From NCBI RefSeq assembly GCF_008369935.1, contig NZ_VTUZ01000004.1, positions 310,001-374,000 on the forward strand: 64,000 nucleotides of DNA. The letters are read 5' to 3'. Positions within the stretch are counted from its first letter, which is position 1. Each line of letters begins with the position of its first letter. The DNA is from Paraburkholderia panacisoli (GTDB lineage: Bacteria > Pseudomonadota > Gammaproteobacteria > Burkholderiales > Burkholderiaceae). Positions 19,568 through 27,674 of the stretch are shown here, in pieces. A model generated the notes under the pieces. It was not told the DNA's origin and searched no databases. It worked only from the letters and a program-made list of their open reading frames with translations. A program made the position numbers and the translations under genes.

Positions 19568-19585
19568 CGCCTCTGCAAAGAGGCG
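19568..19585 (+). terminator. GCAA-tetraloop hairpin, terminator-like
   Basis: CGCCTCT and AGAGGCG form a perfect 7-bp stem closed by a GCAA (GNRA) tetraloop, followed by TATCGTCTTT. The T-rich tail is weak. It lies about 240 bp past the MFS gene, so it could end that transcript or an unannotated small RNA. Confidence 0.4.
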
Positions 19586-19710
19586 TATCGTCTTTAGACG
19601 CGCGCGTCGCTGCACGAATGAGCCAGGGCGGCTATCGTGTGTCCGGCGTTCGCGCGCCGACGCGGCTACAGTGTTCGGCATAAGCACGTGAGGCCGCTTG
19701 CTTCGCCATT

Positions 19711-19740
19711 GAATTTGCTACTGAATTCACCAGGGAATTC
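19711..19740 (+). repeat. Three GAATT repeats at 12-base spacing
   Basis: GAATTT, GAATTC and GAATTC begin at 19711, 19723 and 19735, exactly 12 bases apart, about 100 bases upstream of the gnd start. The regular spacing suggests tandem protein-binding sites, but the binding protein is unknown and chance cannot be excluded. Confidence 0.3.
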
Positions 19741-19837
19741 ACACCGAAGCAGCCGCCGCGACTCCACAACCACCACCTCGCGGCCACCAGCCGAACCCAG
19801 ATCGAGCAGCGCAACGAGCCACCTTCCGGAGCGAGAT

Positions 19838-20875
19838 ATGCAGCTAGGCATGATTGGATTGGGACGGATGGGCGCCGACATGGTCCGGCGCCTGACGAAG
19901 GGCGGTCAGCAATGCATCGCTTTCGACGTGCAGCAGGCCGCGGTCGAGAAGCTCAAGCAGGAGGGCGTGGCGGGCGCGGCGTCGTTGCAGGACCTCGTCA
20001 CGCAACTCGGGAAGCCGCGCGCCGTGTGGCTGATGGTGCCGGCCGCGGTGGTCGACGCGACGCTCGAAAAACTCGTGCCCTTGCTGGAGCCCGGCGACAT
20101 CGTGATCGACGGCGGCAACTCCTACTACCACGACGACATCCGCCGCGCCCACGAACTCGGCGCGCGCCAGCTTCACTATGTGGACGTCGGCACGAGCGGG
20201 GGCGTCGCGGGGCGCGAGCGCGGCTACTGCCTGATGATTGGCGGCGAGCCCGAGGTCGTGAAGCGGCTCGAACCGATTTTCTCGACCCTCGCGCCGGGCG
20301 CTGCCGCGGCGCCGGCCACGCCGGGCCGCACCGCGAGCGCGAGCACCGCCGACCAGGGCTTCCTGCATTGCGGGCCGCAAGGCGCGGGGCACTTCGTGAA
20401 GATGGTCCACAACGGCATCGAATACGGGATGATGGCCGCGTATGCGGAAGGCCTGAACATTCTGCGCCACGCCGACGCCGGCAAGCAGGCACGCGAAGCC
20501 GACGCGGAAACGTCGCCGCTGCGGCGGCCCGAGTTGTACCAGTACGACCTGAATCTCGCCGACGTCACCGAGGTCTGGCGGCGCGGCAGCGTGATCGGCT
20601 CGTGGCTGCTCGATCTGATCGCGGGGTCGCTCGTCAGCGACGCCGATCTGCAGAACTACGCGGGACGCGTATCGGATTCGGGCGAGGGGCGCTGGACGGT
20701 GGCGGCAGCGATCGACGAGGGGGTGCCCACGCCGGTGCTGAGCGCGGCGCTGTTCGCGCGCTTCAGCTCGCGCGGCGAAGCCGACTTTGCGAACCGGGTG
20801 CTGTCGGCGATGCGGCATGATTTCGGCGGCCACGTCGAGAAAGCGGCGCAGCCGGGCCAGGGACCGAAGAGCTAG
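19838..20875 (+). CDS. gnd: 6-phosphogluconate dehydrogenase, decarboxylating (short type)
   Basis: The enzyme oxidises and decarboxylates 6-phosphogluconate to ribulose-5-phosphate in the pentose phosphate pathway. The Rossmann motif GLGRMG is at the N-terminus (about 6-11), DGGNSYYHDD follows near residue 90, and VGTSGGVAGRERGYC and HFVKMVHNGIEYGMM carry the substrate-binding and catalytic Lys/Asn residues. With 345 residues it belongs to the shorter class (YqeC-like) that often prefers NAD+, unlike the roughly 470-residue E. coli Gnd. ATG 19838 is preceded by CGGAG with about 7-nt spacing, so the long upstream frame is excluded. A HAD hydrolase gene follows by 54 bp. Cofactor preference is inferred from family. 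Confidence 0.94.
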   Translation: MQLGMIGLGRMGADMVRRLTKGGQQCIAFDVQQAAVEKLKQEGVAGAASLQDLVTQLGKPRAVWLMVPAAVVDATLEKLVPLLEPGDIVIDGGNSYYHDDIRRAHELGARQLHYVDVGTSGGVAGRERGYCLMIGGEPEVVKRLEPIFSTLAPGAAAAPATPGRTASASTADQGFLHCGPQGAGHFVKMVHNGIEYGMMAAYAEGLNILRHADAGKQAREADAETSPLRRPELYQYDLNLADVTEVWRRGSVIGSWLLDLIAGSLVSDADLQNYAGRVSDSGEGRWTVAAAIDEGVPTPVLSAALFARFSSRGEADFANRVLSAMRHDFGGHVEKAAQPGQGPKS

Positions 20876-20929
20876 GCGCGAAGACGAGGCGCACGAACCG
20901 ACCAGCCAATGCCACGCAAGGAAGCCGCA

Positions 20930-21622
20930 ATGCAAGCCACCACCTCCACGCCGCACGACGTCGTGTTTCTGTTTGACTGCGACAACACCCTGCTCGACAA
21001 CGATCACGTGCTGTCCGATTTGCGCTCGCACATGATGCGCGAATTCGGCGCGGAGAACAGCGCGCGGTACTGGGAAATCTTCGAGGACTTGCGCACCGAG
21101 CTGGGCTATGCCGACTACCTGGGCGCGTTGCAACGCTACCGGCGCGAGCATCCGCGCGACACGCGGCTCTTGTTGATGGCGTCGTTCCTGATCGAATATC
21201 CGTTTGCGAACCGGCTGTATCCAGGCGCGCTGGATGCACTGCGGCATGTCGGCAAGCGCGGGCCCACCGTGATCCTGTCCGATGGCGACGTGGTGTTCCA
21301 GCCGCGCAAGATTTCCCGTTCGGGCTTATGGGACGAGGTCGAGGGACGGGTGCTGATTTACATCCATAAGGAGTTGATGCTCGATCAGGTGATGGAATGC
21401 TATCCGGCCCGCCACTACGTGATGGTCGACGACAAGCTGCGCATTCTCGCCGCGATGAAGAGTGCGTGGGGCGGCACTTTGACGTCGGTGTTTCCGCGCC
21501 AGGGCCACTATGCTTTCGATCCGAAAGAGATCGCGAGTCATCCGCCGGCGGATGTGACCATCGAGCGGATTGGCGAGTTGGGGGACTTCGATGTGGATGC
21601 GCTGATGGGCGGGAAGGGGTAG
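20930..21622 (+). CDS. HAD-superfamily hydrolase
   Basis: A 230-residue cytoplasmic protein with the haloacid-dehalogenase motifs in order: motif I FDCDNTLLD (nucleophile Asp16, acid Asp18), a helical cap at about 25-95, motif II VILSDGD near 113, and motif III/IV HYVMVDDK near 165. Substrates are typically small phosphorylated metabolites, and the cap type does not identify one. It lies 54 bp after gnd, same strand, and is probably cotranscribed, so a sugar-phosphate substrate is a reasonable guess and no more. ATG 20930 is chosen for the AAGGAAG six bases upstream over the ATG at 20909. Confidence 0.88.
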   Translation: MQATTSTPHDVVFLFDCDNTLLDNDHVLSDLRSHMMREFGAENSARYWEIFEDLRTELGYADYLGALQRYRREHPRDTRLLLMASFLIEYPFANRLYPGALDALRHVGKRGPTVILSDGDVVFQPRKISRSGLWDEVEGRVLIYIHKELMLDQVMECYPARHYVMVDDKLRILAAMKSAWGGTLTSVFPRQGHYAFDPKEIASHPPADVTIERIGELGDFDVDALMGGKG

Positions 21623-21730
21623 CGCGGTTTGCGACGAGCGGCGTGTCAAAGCGCAAATGCGGGTGCGAACGCGTGAGCTACATCCGTACCATCGAGCGCT
21701 AGAACAAAGCCGCCCGCACTGCTCACCGCA

Positions 21731-22264
21731 TCACGACCCGCCGAGTTCTTTCAGGCGCGCCTGCGCATCACCCGCGCCCATGCGCGCGGCCGCATCGCCT
21801 GCCGTCACGCCATCCGCGTCGCGGGCATTCGGGTTCGCGCCGTGCGCAATCAGCAACTCCATGATCGCGGTGCGATTGAACATCGCGGCCACCATCAACG
21901 CGGTGCGGCCATCCGGCGATGCCCCTTCGACGTCCGCGCCATGCGCGAGCAAGGTCTCGATCACCCCGGTGAAACCCTTGAAGGCCGCGCCCGCGATCGG
22001 CGTCTGACCGTTGTCGTTGCGCAGGTTCGGATCGGCGCCGCGTTCGAGCAGCGTGCGCACCGCATCCGCGTGACCGTGGTAGCTCGCGAGCATCACCAGA
22101 CTGTCGCCCCGCTCGTTGCGCAGATTGGGCGGCACGCCTTTTTCGAGCACCGCGGCGAGCATCGTGGCATCGCCGGACCGCGCGAGATCGAACACCTCTT
22201 GCGCGAGCGCCTGCAACTCGGGATCGATTGGCGAAGGCGGGGTGGTATCGGCGGGGTCCGTCAT
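21731..22264 (-). CDS. Ankyrin-repeat protein
   Basis: A 177-residue protein made largely of four ankyrin repeats (about 35-170): RNERGDSLVMLASYHGHADAVRTLLE, DNGQTPIAGAAFKGF, DGRTALMVAAMFNRTAIMELLI and DADGVTAGDAAARMG, each with the ADP/GAxPN turn. There is no signal peptide or membrane segment, so it is probably a cytoplasmic protein-interaction module. Bacterial ankyrin proteins of this size often sit beside catalases or toxins, but here the neighbours are a HAD hydrolase (convergent) and a tiny membrane protein. ATG 22264 is firmly set by AAGGAG seven bases upstream. The partner is unknown. Confidence 0.92.
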   Translation of the reverse strand: MTDPADTTPPSPIDPELQALAQEVFDLARSGDATMLAAVLEKGVPPNLRNERGDSLVMLASYHGHADAVRTLLERGADPNLRNDNGQTPIAGAAFKGFTGVIETLLAHGADVEGASPDGRTALMVAAMFNRTAIMELLIAHGANPNARDADGVTAGDAAARMGAGDAQARLKELGGS

Positions 22265-22363
22265 GGCAGTCTCCTTGCGATCGAGCGGGGACCAGGGCGC
22301 CGCAGCGGCGCCGGAACATCGCTGAGGATACACAGTTTGCGCGGACGACGCCCCGGCGGCGCG

Positions 22364-22489
22364 CTACGCGACGCCGAACAGTTTGACCAGCAACCCGAAC
22401 ACGCCGATCAGAACGCCGACGCCCACGCACAACAGCACGAGCGAGAGAACGATGATCGCGAATACTTTGGCTGGGCTGGGTGTCGACAT
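22364..22489 (-). CDS. 41-residue single-span membrane peptide
   Basis: A tiny ORF of 41 codons: a short polar N-terminus MSTPSPAKVF followed by an almost unbroken hydrophobic run from about residue 9 to 41, rich in Val, Leu, Ile and Gly, ending LVKLFGVA. The residue pattern is that of a real transmembrane peptide and not of a random GC-rich frame. The ribosome-binding site is weak. It lies 99 bp upstream of the ankyrin gene on the same strand and could be cotranscribed. The function is unknown. Confidence 0.65.
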   Translation of the reverse strand: MSTPSPAKVFAIIVLSLVLLCVGVGVLIGVFGLLVKLFGVA

Positions 22490-22938
22490 GGCGGTCGTTG
22501 AAGTTGGAGAGAGGGGAAGGCGGGACGCGTCGGTGGCGCGGCGTCGCTGTGCATCGGGCTAGCGTGGCACGGTTCAGCAACCCGGTTTGAGCAGCTTAAT
22601 ACATTGTGCCGTGGCGCACTTGAAGTCTAGTGCAAGACGGCACTCGCGCAATCCGTCGATTGATATGTATCAAACTTTGAGCGATTGCGTCGAACCATGA
22701 CGGGGGCGTCCTGTCACATCCCTGACGATCGCAGCCGTGGAAAGCCTCAGGCACCAGGCCGCTGATCAATACACCTTCGTTGTGTCACGAGCATGACAGA
22801 ACACGCTCGACGCGCGCCGCGATCTTGCCGCCGCTTTAGAGCCTTAGCTGCCGCCGTTTCAACCAACACAGCCCACATCACGAACACCTGCCGCCGCATC
22901 CGCCAACCTGCCTGACAGTCCTTTTCGAGGAGTGAGCC
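22490..22938. other. Divergent promoter region upstream of the phosphoketolase gene
   Basis: About 449 bases between the 41-residue peptide gene and the phosphoketolase gene. The FNR-type palindrome at 22660-22673 is the main feature and is listed separately. I see no ORF with protein-like sequence. The distance implies an untranslated leader of over 200 nt if that box activates the phosphoketolase promoter. Confidence 0.5.
22660..22673. promoter_or_regulatory. Perfect FNR/ANR-type operator
   Basis: TTGATATGTATCAA matches the FNR consensus TTGAT-N4-ATCAA exactly. It lies 266 bases upstream of the phosphoketolase start and 171 bases upstream of the divergent membrane-peptide gene. If FNR activates from the usual -41.5 position, the phosphoketolase transcript would begin near 22708. 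Oxygen control fits a fermentative acetyl-phosphate-producing enzyme. Which gene it controls is inferred. Confidence 0.7.
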
Positions 22939-25332
22939 ATGGCCGAAGCCGTTTCGCATCCCGCCCCGCCGCAAACCCTGGACCCCGACACGCTGCGCAA
23001 GATGGACCGCTACTGGCGCGCGTGCAACTATCTGTCGGTCGGCATGATCTATCTGCGCGACAACCCGCTGCTGCGCGAACCGCTCAAACCCGAACACATC
23101 AAGAACCGCCTGCTCGGCCACTGGGGCTCGGACCCGGGCCAAAGCTTCGTGCTGGTGCATCTGAACCGGATGATCCGCAAGCTCGATCTGGACATGATCT
23201 ATCTATCCGGTCCCGGTCATGGCGCGCCGGCCAGTCTCGCGCATTGCTATCTCGAAGGGCATTACTCGGAGATCTACCCGGACCGCAGCGAGGACGAAGC
23301 CGGCATGCGGCGCTTCTTCCGCCAGTTCTCGTTTCCGGGCGGCATCGGTTCGCACTGCACGCCCGAGACGCCGGGCTCGATTCACGAAGGCGGCGAACTG
23401 GGCTATAGCCTGTCGCACGCGTACGGCGCCGCGTTCGACAACCCCGAGCTGATCGTCACGGTAATGATCGGCGACGGCGAAGCGGAAACCGGCCCGCTCG
23501 CCACCTCGTGGCACTCGAACAAATTCCTCAACCCGATCCGCGACGGCGCGGTGTTGCCGGTGCTGCATCTGAACGGCTACAAGATCGCCAATCCGACGAT
23601 CCTCGCGCGGATTCCGCGCGAGGAACTCGAAGCGCTGTTGACCGGATATGGGCACAAGCCGTATTTCGTCGAAGGCGACGATCCCGACACGATGCATCAG
23701 CTGATGGCGGCGGCGCTCGAACAGTGCATCGGTGAAATCCGCGCGATCCAGCAACATGCGCGCGCGAACCGCGACACGTCACGCCCACGCTGGCCGATGA
23801 TCGTGCTGCGCTCGCCGAAGGGCTGGACGGGGCCGAAGGAAGTGGACGGCCACAAGGTGGAAGGCTCGTGGCGCGCGCACCAGGTGCCGGTGCTCGATCC
23901 GGCCACCAACAGCAAGAGCCTGAAGCTGGTGGAAAGCTGGCTGCGCAGCTACGGGCCTGAGACGCTGTTCGACGAAGCCGGGCGGTTCGTCGACGAACTG
24001 CGCGAACTCGCACCCGAAGGTACGCGCCGCATCAGCGCGAATCCGCATGCGAACGGCGGGCTGCTGTGCAAGATGCTCGACATGCCGCCGTTTCGCGACT
24101 CTGCGGTGACGGTGAAGAAGCCCGGCGGCTCGTCCACGTCGCCGACCGGCGTGCTAGGTACGTTCCTGCGCGACGTGATGCGCAACAACATGACGAACTT
24201 CCGCGTGTTCGGCCCCGACGAAACCGCGAGCAACAAGCTCAACGCGGTCTATGAAGCGTCGCCGAAGACCTGGCTCGCCGACACCGAGCCGGGCGACGCG
24301 GACGGCGGCGAACTCGCGCCCGACGGCCGCGTGATGGAGATGCTCAGCGAACACACGCTCGAAGGCTGGTTCGAAGGTTACGTGCTGACCGGCCGTCACG
24401 GTCTGTTCGCCACTTACGAAGCGTTCGTCCACGTGATCGATTCGATGTTCAACCAGCACGCGAAGTGGCTGGAAAAAGCCAAGCGCGACCTGGGCTGGCG
24501 CCAGCCGGTGCCGTCGATCAACCTGCTGATCACGTCGCTCGTGTGGCGTCAGGATCACAACGGCTTCACGCACCAGGACCCCGGTTTTCTCGACGTGGTC
24601 ACCAACAAGAGCCCGGACGTGGTGCGCATCTATCTGCCGCCGGATGCAAATTGCCTGCTGAGCGTCGCCGATCATTGCCTGCGTTCGCGCGACTACGTGA
24701 ACGTGATCGTGTCCGACAAGCAGCCGCATCTGCAGTATCTCGACATGAACGCGGCCGTCACGCATTGCACCAAAGGCATCGGCATCTGGGACTGGGCGTC
24801 GACCGATCAGGGCGCCGATCCGGACGTGGTGGTCGCCTGCGCGGGCGACATCGCGACGATGGAAGCGCTCGCCGCCGTGCAGATTCTGAAGGAGCGCTTT
24901 ACCGGTCTGAAGATCCGCTTCGTCAACGTGGTCGATCTGTTCCGGCTGATGCCCGCGCATGCGCATCCGCACGGGCTGTCCGATCGCGATTTCGACTCGC
25001 TGTTCACCACCAGCAAGCCGGTGATCTTCAACTTCCACTCGTATGCGTCGCTCGTGCACAAGCTCACCTATAACCGCACGAATCACGAAAACCTGCACGT
25101 GCATGGCTACTACGAAAAGGGCAACATCAACACGCCGCTCGAACTGGCGATCGTCAATCAGGTCGACCGTTTCTCGCTGGCGATCGACGTGATCAATCGC
25201 GTGCCGTCGCTGCGCGGCGTCGGCGATCATACAAAGGAATGGCTGCGCGGGCAGATCATCGAGCATCTGGCTTACGCGCATGCCGAGGGTATCGACAAGG
25301 AAGAGATCCGCAACTGGACGTGGAAAGGCTGA
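22939..25332 (+). CDS. xfp: Phosphoketolase (xylulose-5-P/fructose-6-P)
   Basis: This thiamine-diphosphate enzyme splits xylulose-5-phosphate or fructose-6-phosphate with phosphate to give acetyl phosphate plus a triose or tetrose phosphate. The 797-residue length is normal for the family. Visible hallmarks are GPGHGAPA (about 92-99), the [20 protein letters not shown] segment (about 148-167) and the ThDP motif GDGEAETGP to SNKFLNP (about 178-197). Later come [13 protein letters not shown] (about 544-556) and the C-terminal [24 protein letters not shown] seven bases before ATG fixes the start. A perfect FNR box upstream suggests induction at low oxygen. Downstream is a hairpin, then an apparent acetate kinase remnant, so conversion of acetyl phosphate to acetate and ATP must rely on another locus. 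Confidence 0.96.
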   Translation: MAEAVSHPAPPQTLDPDTLRKMDRYWRACNYLSVGMIYLRDNPLLREPLKPEHIKNRLLGHWGSDPGQSFVLVHLNRMIRKLDLDMIYLSGPGHGAPASLAHCYLEGHYSEIYPDRSEDEAGMRRFFRQFSFPGGIGSHCTPETPGSIHEGGELGYSLSHAYGAAFDNPELIVTVMIGDGEAETGPLATSWHSNKFLNPIRDGAVLPVLHLNGYKIANPTILARIPREELEALLTGYGHKPYFVEGDDPDTMHQLMAAALEQCIGEIRAIQQHARANRDTSRPRWPMIVLRSPKGWTGPKEVDGHKVEGSWRAHQVPVLDPATNSKSLKLVESWLRSYGPETLFDEAGRFVDELRELAPEGTRRISANPHANGGLLCKMLDMPPFRDSAVTVKKPGGSSTSPTGVLGTFLRDVMRNNMTNFRVFGPDETASNKLNAVYEASPKTWLADTEPGDADGGELAPDGRVMEMLSEHTLEGWFEGYVLTGRHGLFATYEAFVHVIDSMFNQHAKWLEKAKRDLGWRQPVPSINLLITSLVWRQDHNGFTHQDPGFLDVVTNKSPDVVRIYLPPDANCLLSVADHCLRSRDYVNVIVSDKQPHLQYLDMNAAVTHCTKGIGIWDWASTDQGADPDVVVACAGDIATMEALAAVQILKERFTGLKIRFVNVVDLFRLMPAHAHPHGLSDRDFDSLFTTSKPVIFNFHSYASLVHKLTYNRTNHENLHVHGYYEKGNINTPLELAIVNQVDRFSLAIDVINRVPSLRGVGDHTKEWLRGQIIEHLAYAHAEGIDKEEIRNWTWKG

Positions 25333-25352
25333 ACGGGGATGCCTATGAATAT

Positions 25353-25371
25353 GCCAGCCCTTCGGGCTGGC
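25353..25371 (+). terminator. Hairpin after the phosphoketolase gene
   Basis: GCCAGCCC-TTC-GGGCTGGC is a perfect 8-bp stem with a 3-base loop 20 bases after the phosphoketolase stop, followed by only TTTC. It is a plausible intrinsic terminator, though the T-run is short. Confidence 0.6.
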
Positions 25372-25375
25372 TTTC

Positions 25376-25513
25376 ATGGGGCTGACGGAGAGTGACGCGA
25401 AGGGCAATCCGGCGGGCAAGGTGAGGGCGCTTCACACCGAGGAGGACAAGCAGATCGCGCGGCACGGCCGGGCGCTGCTGCAAGCCGCGCGGGCCGACGC
25501 TATCCCGGCTTGA
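25376..25513 (+). pseudogene. Apparent 3' remnant of an acetate kinase gene
   Basis: The frame ending at TGA 25511-25513 reads KVRALHTEEDKQIARHGRAL near its end. The pattern V-x-x-(I/L)-x-T-(D/N)-E-x-x-x-I-A-(R)-x-x-x-x-L is the characteristic C-terminus of acetate kinase (AckA). Only about 45 codons remain of an expected roughly 400, and the ATG at 25376 directly abuts the hairpin after the phosphoketolase gene with no ribosome-binding site. In many bacteria ackA directly follows the phosphoketolase gene, which supports the reading that most of ackA was deleted here. Its stop overlaps the end of the convergent BON gene by 14 bases. The identification rests on a short motif and needs an alignment. 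Confidence 0.55.
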
Positions 25514-25787
25514 CGACCGTGCGATCCGACACGCCGGTTACGCCGAACAGGCGCGTCACGTCTTCGAGCGCGGCGGCTTTTTGCTGTTCGCGTTGCAGTT
25601 CGCCGCGCAGCGTGATGCGGCCGCGCGAGACTTTCACCTTGACCGTGTGTTCGGGCACGGCGGCGTCCCACGCGAGGCGGCGGATCGCTTCCGCCGCGAT
25701 CTGCGCGTCGCTCAGGCGCGTGGCGGCGTCAGTCCCTCGGCCGGCGCGCTGCGCCGGCTCGTGCTTCGCGAGGCGGGCGGTTGGCAT
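25500..25787 (-). CDS. BON-domain protein
   Basis: A 95-residue protein with one BON domain (about 25-93): SDAQIAAEAIRRLAWDAAVPEHTVKVKV, then the hallmark GRITLRGELQREQQKAAALEDVTRLFGVTGVSDRTVV. BON domains bind phospholipid surfaces and occur in OsmY-like stress proteins. This copy has no signal peptide, so it is cytoplasmic, like other short BON proteins encoded near stress and energy genes in Burkholderiales. GGAGGATCC directly before ATG 25787 sets the start. It is convergent to the phosphoketolase gene and the ackA remnant. Confidence 0.88.
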   Translation of the reverse strand: MPTARLAKHEPAQRAGRGTDAATRLSDAQIAAEAIRRLAWDAAVPEHTVKVKVSRGRITLRGELQREQQKAAALEDVTRLFGVTGVSDRTVVKPG

Positions 25788-26034
25788 GGATCCTCCACGA
25801 AAGAGATGCTGATCAGACAACACTAGCAGATGTGACGGAATTTGCCGGGGAGCGCAGGCGTGGGCCCGCGAGTGGAACGAAACCGGGATTGTGCGTCCGA
25901 GCGTGGGATCGGGCGGGTGAGATGGGCGCCCGGCTCGGCGCTGCCGGAGAGCGAACGCTAGTATGCTCACTGTTCATCATTGGCCGCGCGCTGCGCGCCT
26001 TCCTGATCCGATTGAAAACAGCAAGGGCTTGAAC

Positions 26035-26430
26035 ATGTCCGACTTTCCCATCGACAACCCGTTTCTCGAATCGCTCGGCGTGCGTCTGACGCAATGGCGC
26101 GACGGCTACGCGGAACTGCTCATGCCGATCGACCCGAGCAAGCTCAATCGCCAGGGTGTACTGCAAGGCGGTGCGATCGCGACCCTGCTCGATGCGGCGG
26201 CGGGCTACGCGGGCCTCTATGCGCCAATGGGCCAGCCGGCGCGGCATGCATTCACGCTGTCGTTGACCACCAACTATCTCGACAAGGGACTCGGCGAATC
26301 GGTGACGGCCAAGGGCTTTCTGGAGCGCCAGGGCCGCTCGATTTTTTTCTCGCGCGGCGAAGCGTGGGTGGACGGCAAGCTGCTGATCGCGAGCGCGCAG
26401 GGGACGTTCAAGTATTCGAAGACGGCGTGA
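26035..26430 (+). CDS. PaaI-family hotdog thioesterase
   Basis: A 131-residue single hotdog-fold protein. The PaaI-type signature is LNRQGVLQGGAIATLLDAAAGYAG (about 40-63), with the catalytic-loop asparagine and the helix after GG; LTTNYLDKG and VTAKGFLERQGRSIFFSRGEAW follow. It should hydrolyse acyl- or aryl-acyl-CoA thioesters. The usual H-G-G of the family reads Q-G-G here (residues 47-49), a small departure seen in some members. ATG 26035 is preceded by AAGGG. It is a single gene with no CoA-pathway neighbours, so the substrate is open. Confidence 0.88.
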   Translation: MSDFPIDNPFLESLGVRLTQWRDGYAELLMPIDPSKLNRQGVLQGGAIATLLDAAAGYAGLYAPMGQPARHAFTLSLTTNYLDKGLGESVTAKGFLERQGRSIFFSRGEAWVDGKLLIASAQGTFKYSKTA

Positions 26431-26817
26431 GAAGTCGCGACGGCGAGCGGCGCGTGCGATTGCCTGGTGCCAGGAAAAGCGCGAGCGCAACCTGTTCGTG
26501 CCGCGTCATCCTCTGCATCGACGTGTCATAGGCGAGCGCGCACCCGCTCGGTCAGCGCATCCTTCTCGCGCGCCACCGGCCGTGGCTCGCGCGTGAGCAT
26601 CCACAGATCACGCCCGCCCGGTTCGCCCACGCTCGACCAGCCGGAACCATCGCCCGCAGCACGCCGTGTGCCCGACCCGCGCCAGCTGCCGGGATTCGTA
26701 CCCCGCGATGCCCCGGGCCGTTTATCATAGTGCCCACAAACCACAACGCGCCGCCAGCTGTGCAACGGTAACGCGCATCATCCACGAGACCCGGCGGCTC
26801 ATGCCGCGACATCATCT
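26431..26817. other. Gene-free stretch before yceH
   Basis: About 387 bases. Several short overlapping frames occur, but none has a ribosome-binding site or protein-like composition. I see no hairpin with a T-run and no operator. Confidence 0.4.
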
Positions 26818-27510
26818 ATGAACTCCACTCCCGACGCTTTCTCCCGTCCTTCGATCCGTGCGTTGACGTTGCTCGAAGGACGCGTGCTCGGCGTGCTCGT
26901 CGAAAAGCAGCATACCGTGCCCGACAGTTACCCGCTTTCGCTGAACGCGCTGACGCTCGGCTGCAACCAGAAGACCGGCCGCGCGCCGGTGATGAACGCG
27001 ACCGAGGCCGAGGTGCTGACCGCCGTCGACGGCCTGAAGCGGCTGAGCCTCGTCATGGAGGGCAGCAGCAGCCGCGTGACGCGCTTCGAGCACAACATGA
27101 ATCGCGTGCTCGGTTTGCCGAGCCAGTCGGCGGCGTTGCTGACCACGTTGCTGCTGCGCGGTCCGCAGACCGCCGCCGAATTGCGGCTGAACAGCGCGCG
27201 TTTGCATGGCTTTGCCGATATCTCGTCGGTCGAGGCGTTTCTGGATGAACTGGCTGCCAACGATCCGCCACGCGTCGTCAAGCTGGGCCGCACGCCGGGT
27301 GAGCGCGAGAATCGCTGGATGCATCTGCTGTGCGGCGAAGTGAGCGCGAGCGAGTTTGCGCAGCCAGGCGTCGAGGATGATGCGGTGCCGTTGTCCGCCT
27401 TCGAGGCGGTGAAGGCCGAGCAGAAGCGCCTCGCCGACGAGGTGAGCAGGCTGCAAACGGTGGTGCGGCGCATGGCGGCGGAGTTGGGGATCAACGCCGA
27501 CGATCTTTGA
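26818..27510 (+). CDS. yceH: YceH family protein (DUF480)
   Basis: A 230-residue cytoplasmic protein of the YceH/DUF480 family. The N-terminal half contains two winged-helix-like domains: LEGRVLGVLVEKQHTVPDSYPLSLNAL with the invariant TPDxYPLSLN-type motif (about 19-45), then CNQKTGRAPVM, then LLTTLLLRGPQTAAELRLNSARLHGFAD (about 101-128). The C-terminal helix (about 195-225, EAVKAEQKRLADEVSRLQTVV) is a short coiled coil. The family is widely conserved, probably DNA-binding, and functionally unassigned. The length is normal. No operon partner is evident. Confidence 0.93.
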   Translation: MNSTPDAFSRPSIRALTLLEGRVLGVLVEKQHTVPDSYPLSLNALTLGCNQKTGRAPVMNATEAEVLTAVDGLKRLSLVMEGSSSRVTRFEHNMNRVLGLPSQSAALLTTLLLRGPQTAAELRLNSARLHGFADISSVEAFLDELAANDPPRVVKLGRTPGERENRWMHLLCGEVSASEFAQPGVEDDAVPLSAFEAVKAEQKRLADEVSRLQTVVRRMAAELGINADDL

Positions 27511-27674
27511 CGCGGTGAAGGATGGCAGCCACGTTCGGATTCTTTCGAACGTGCCGTTTCGAGCATCACGATTCGATTGGCCAGGCGGTTGGCAAAAAGG
27601 CTCGCTTGTGTGTCGCGTTAAGGCTCGCGCTGCGGGAGTATGCAACGACTCTTCGCAGCCAGTCGGTCGGTCGC

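Larger units (their letters stand above)
19329..19837. other. Long intergenic region before gnd
   Basis: About 509 bases without a convincing gene. It contains a stable hairpin (19568-19585) and a 12-base-spaced GAATT triplet (19711-19740), both listed separately. Short open frames in it lack ribosome-binding sites. It could hide a small RNA, but I have no direct evidence for one. Confidence 0.4.

Noticed and set aside
19452..19691. 79-codon ORF between the MFS gene and gnd
   Set aside because: Arg/Thr/His-rich sequence with no ribosome-binding site or motif; it overlaps the hairpin and is best read as noncoding.
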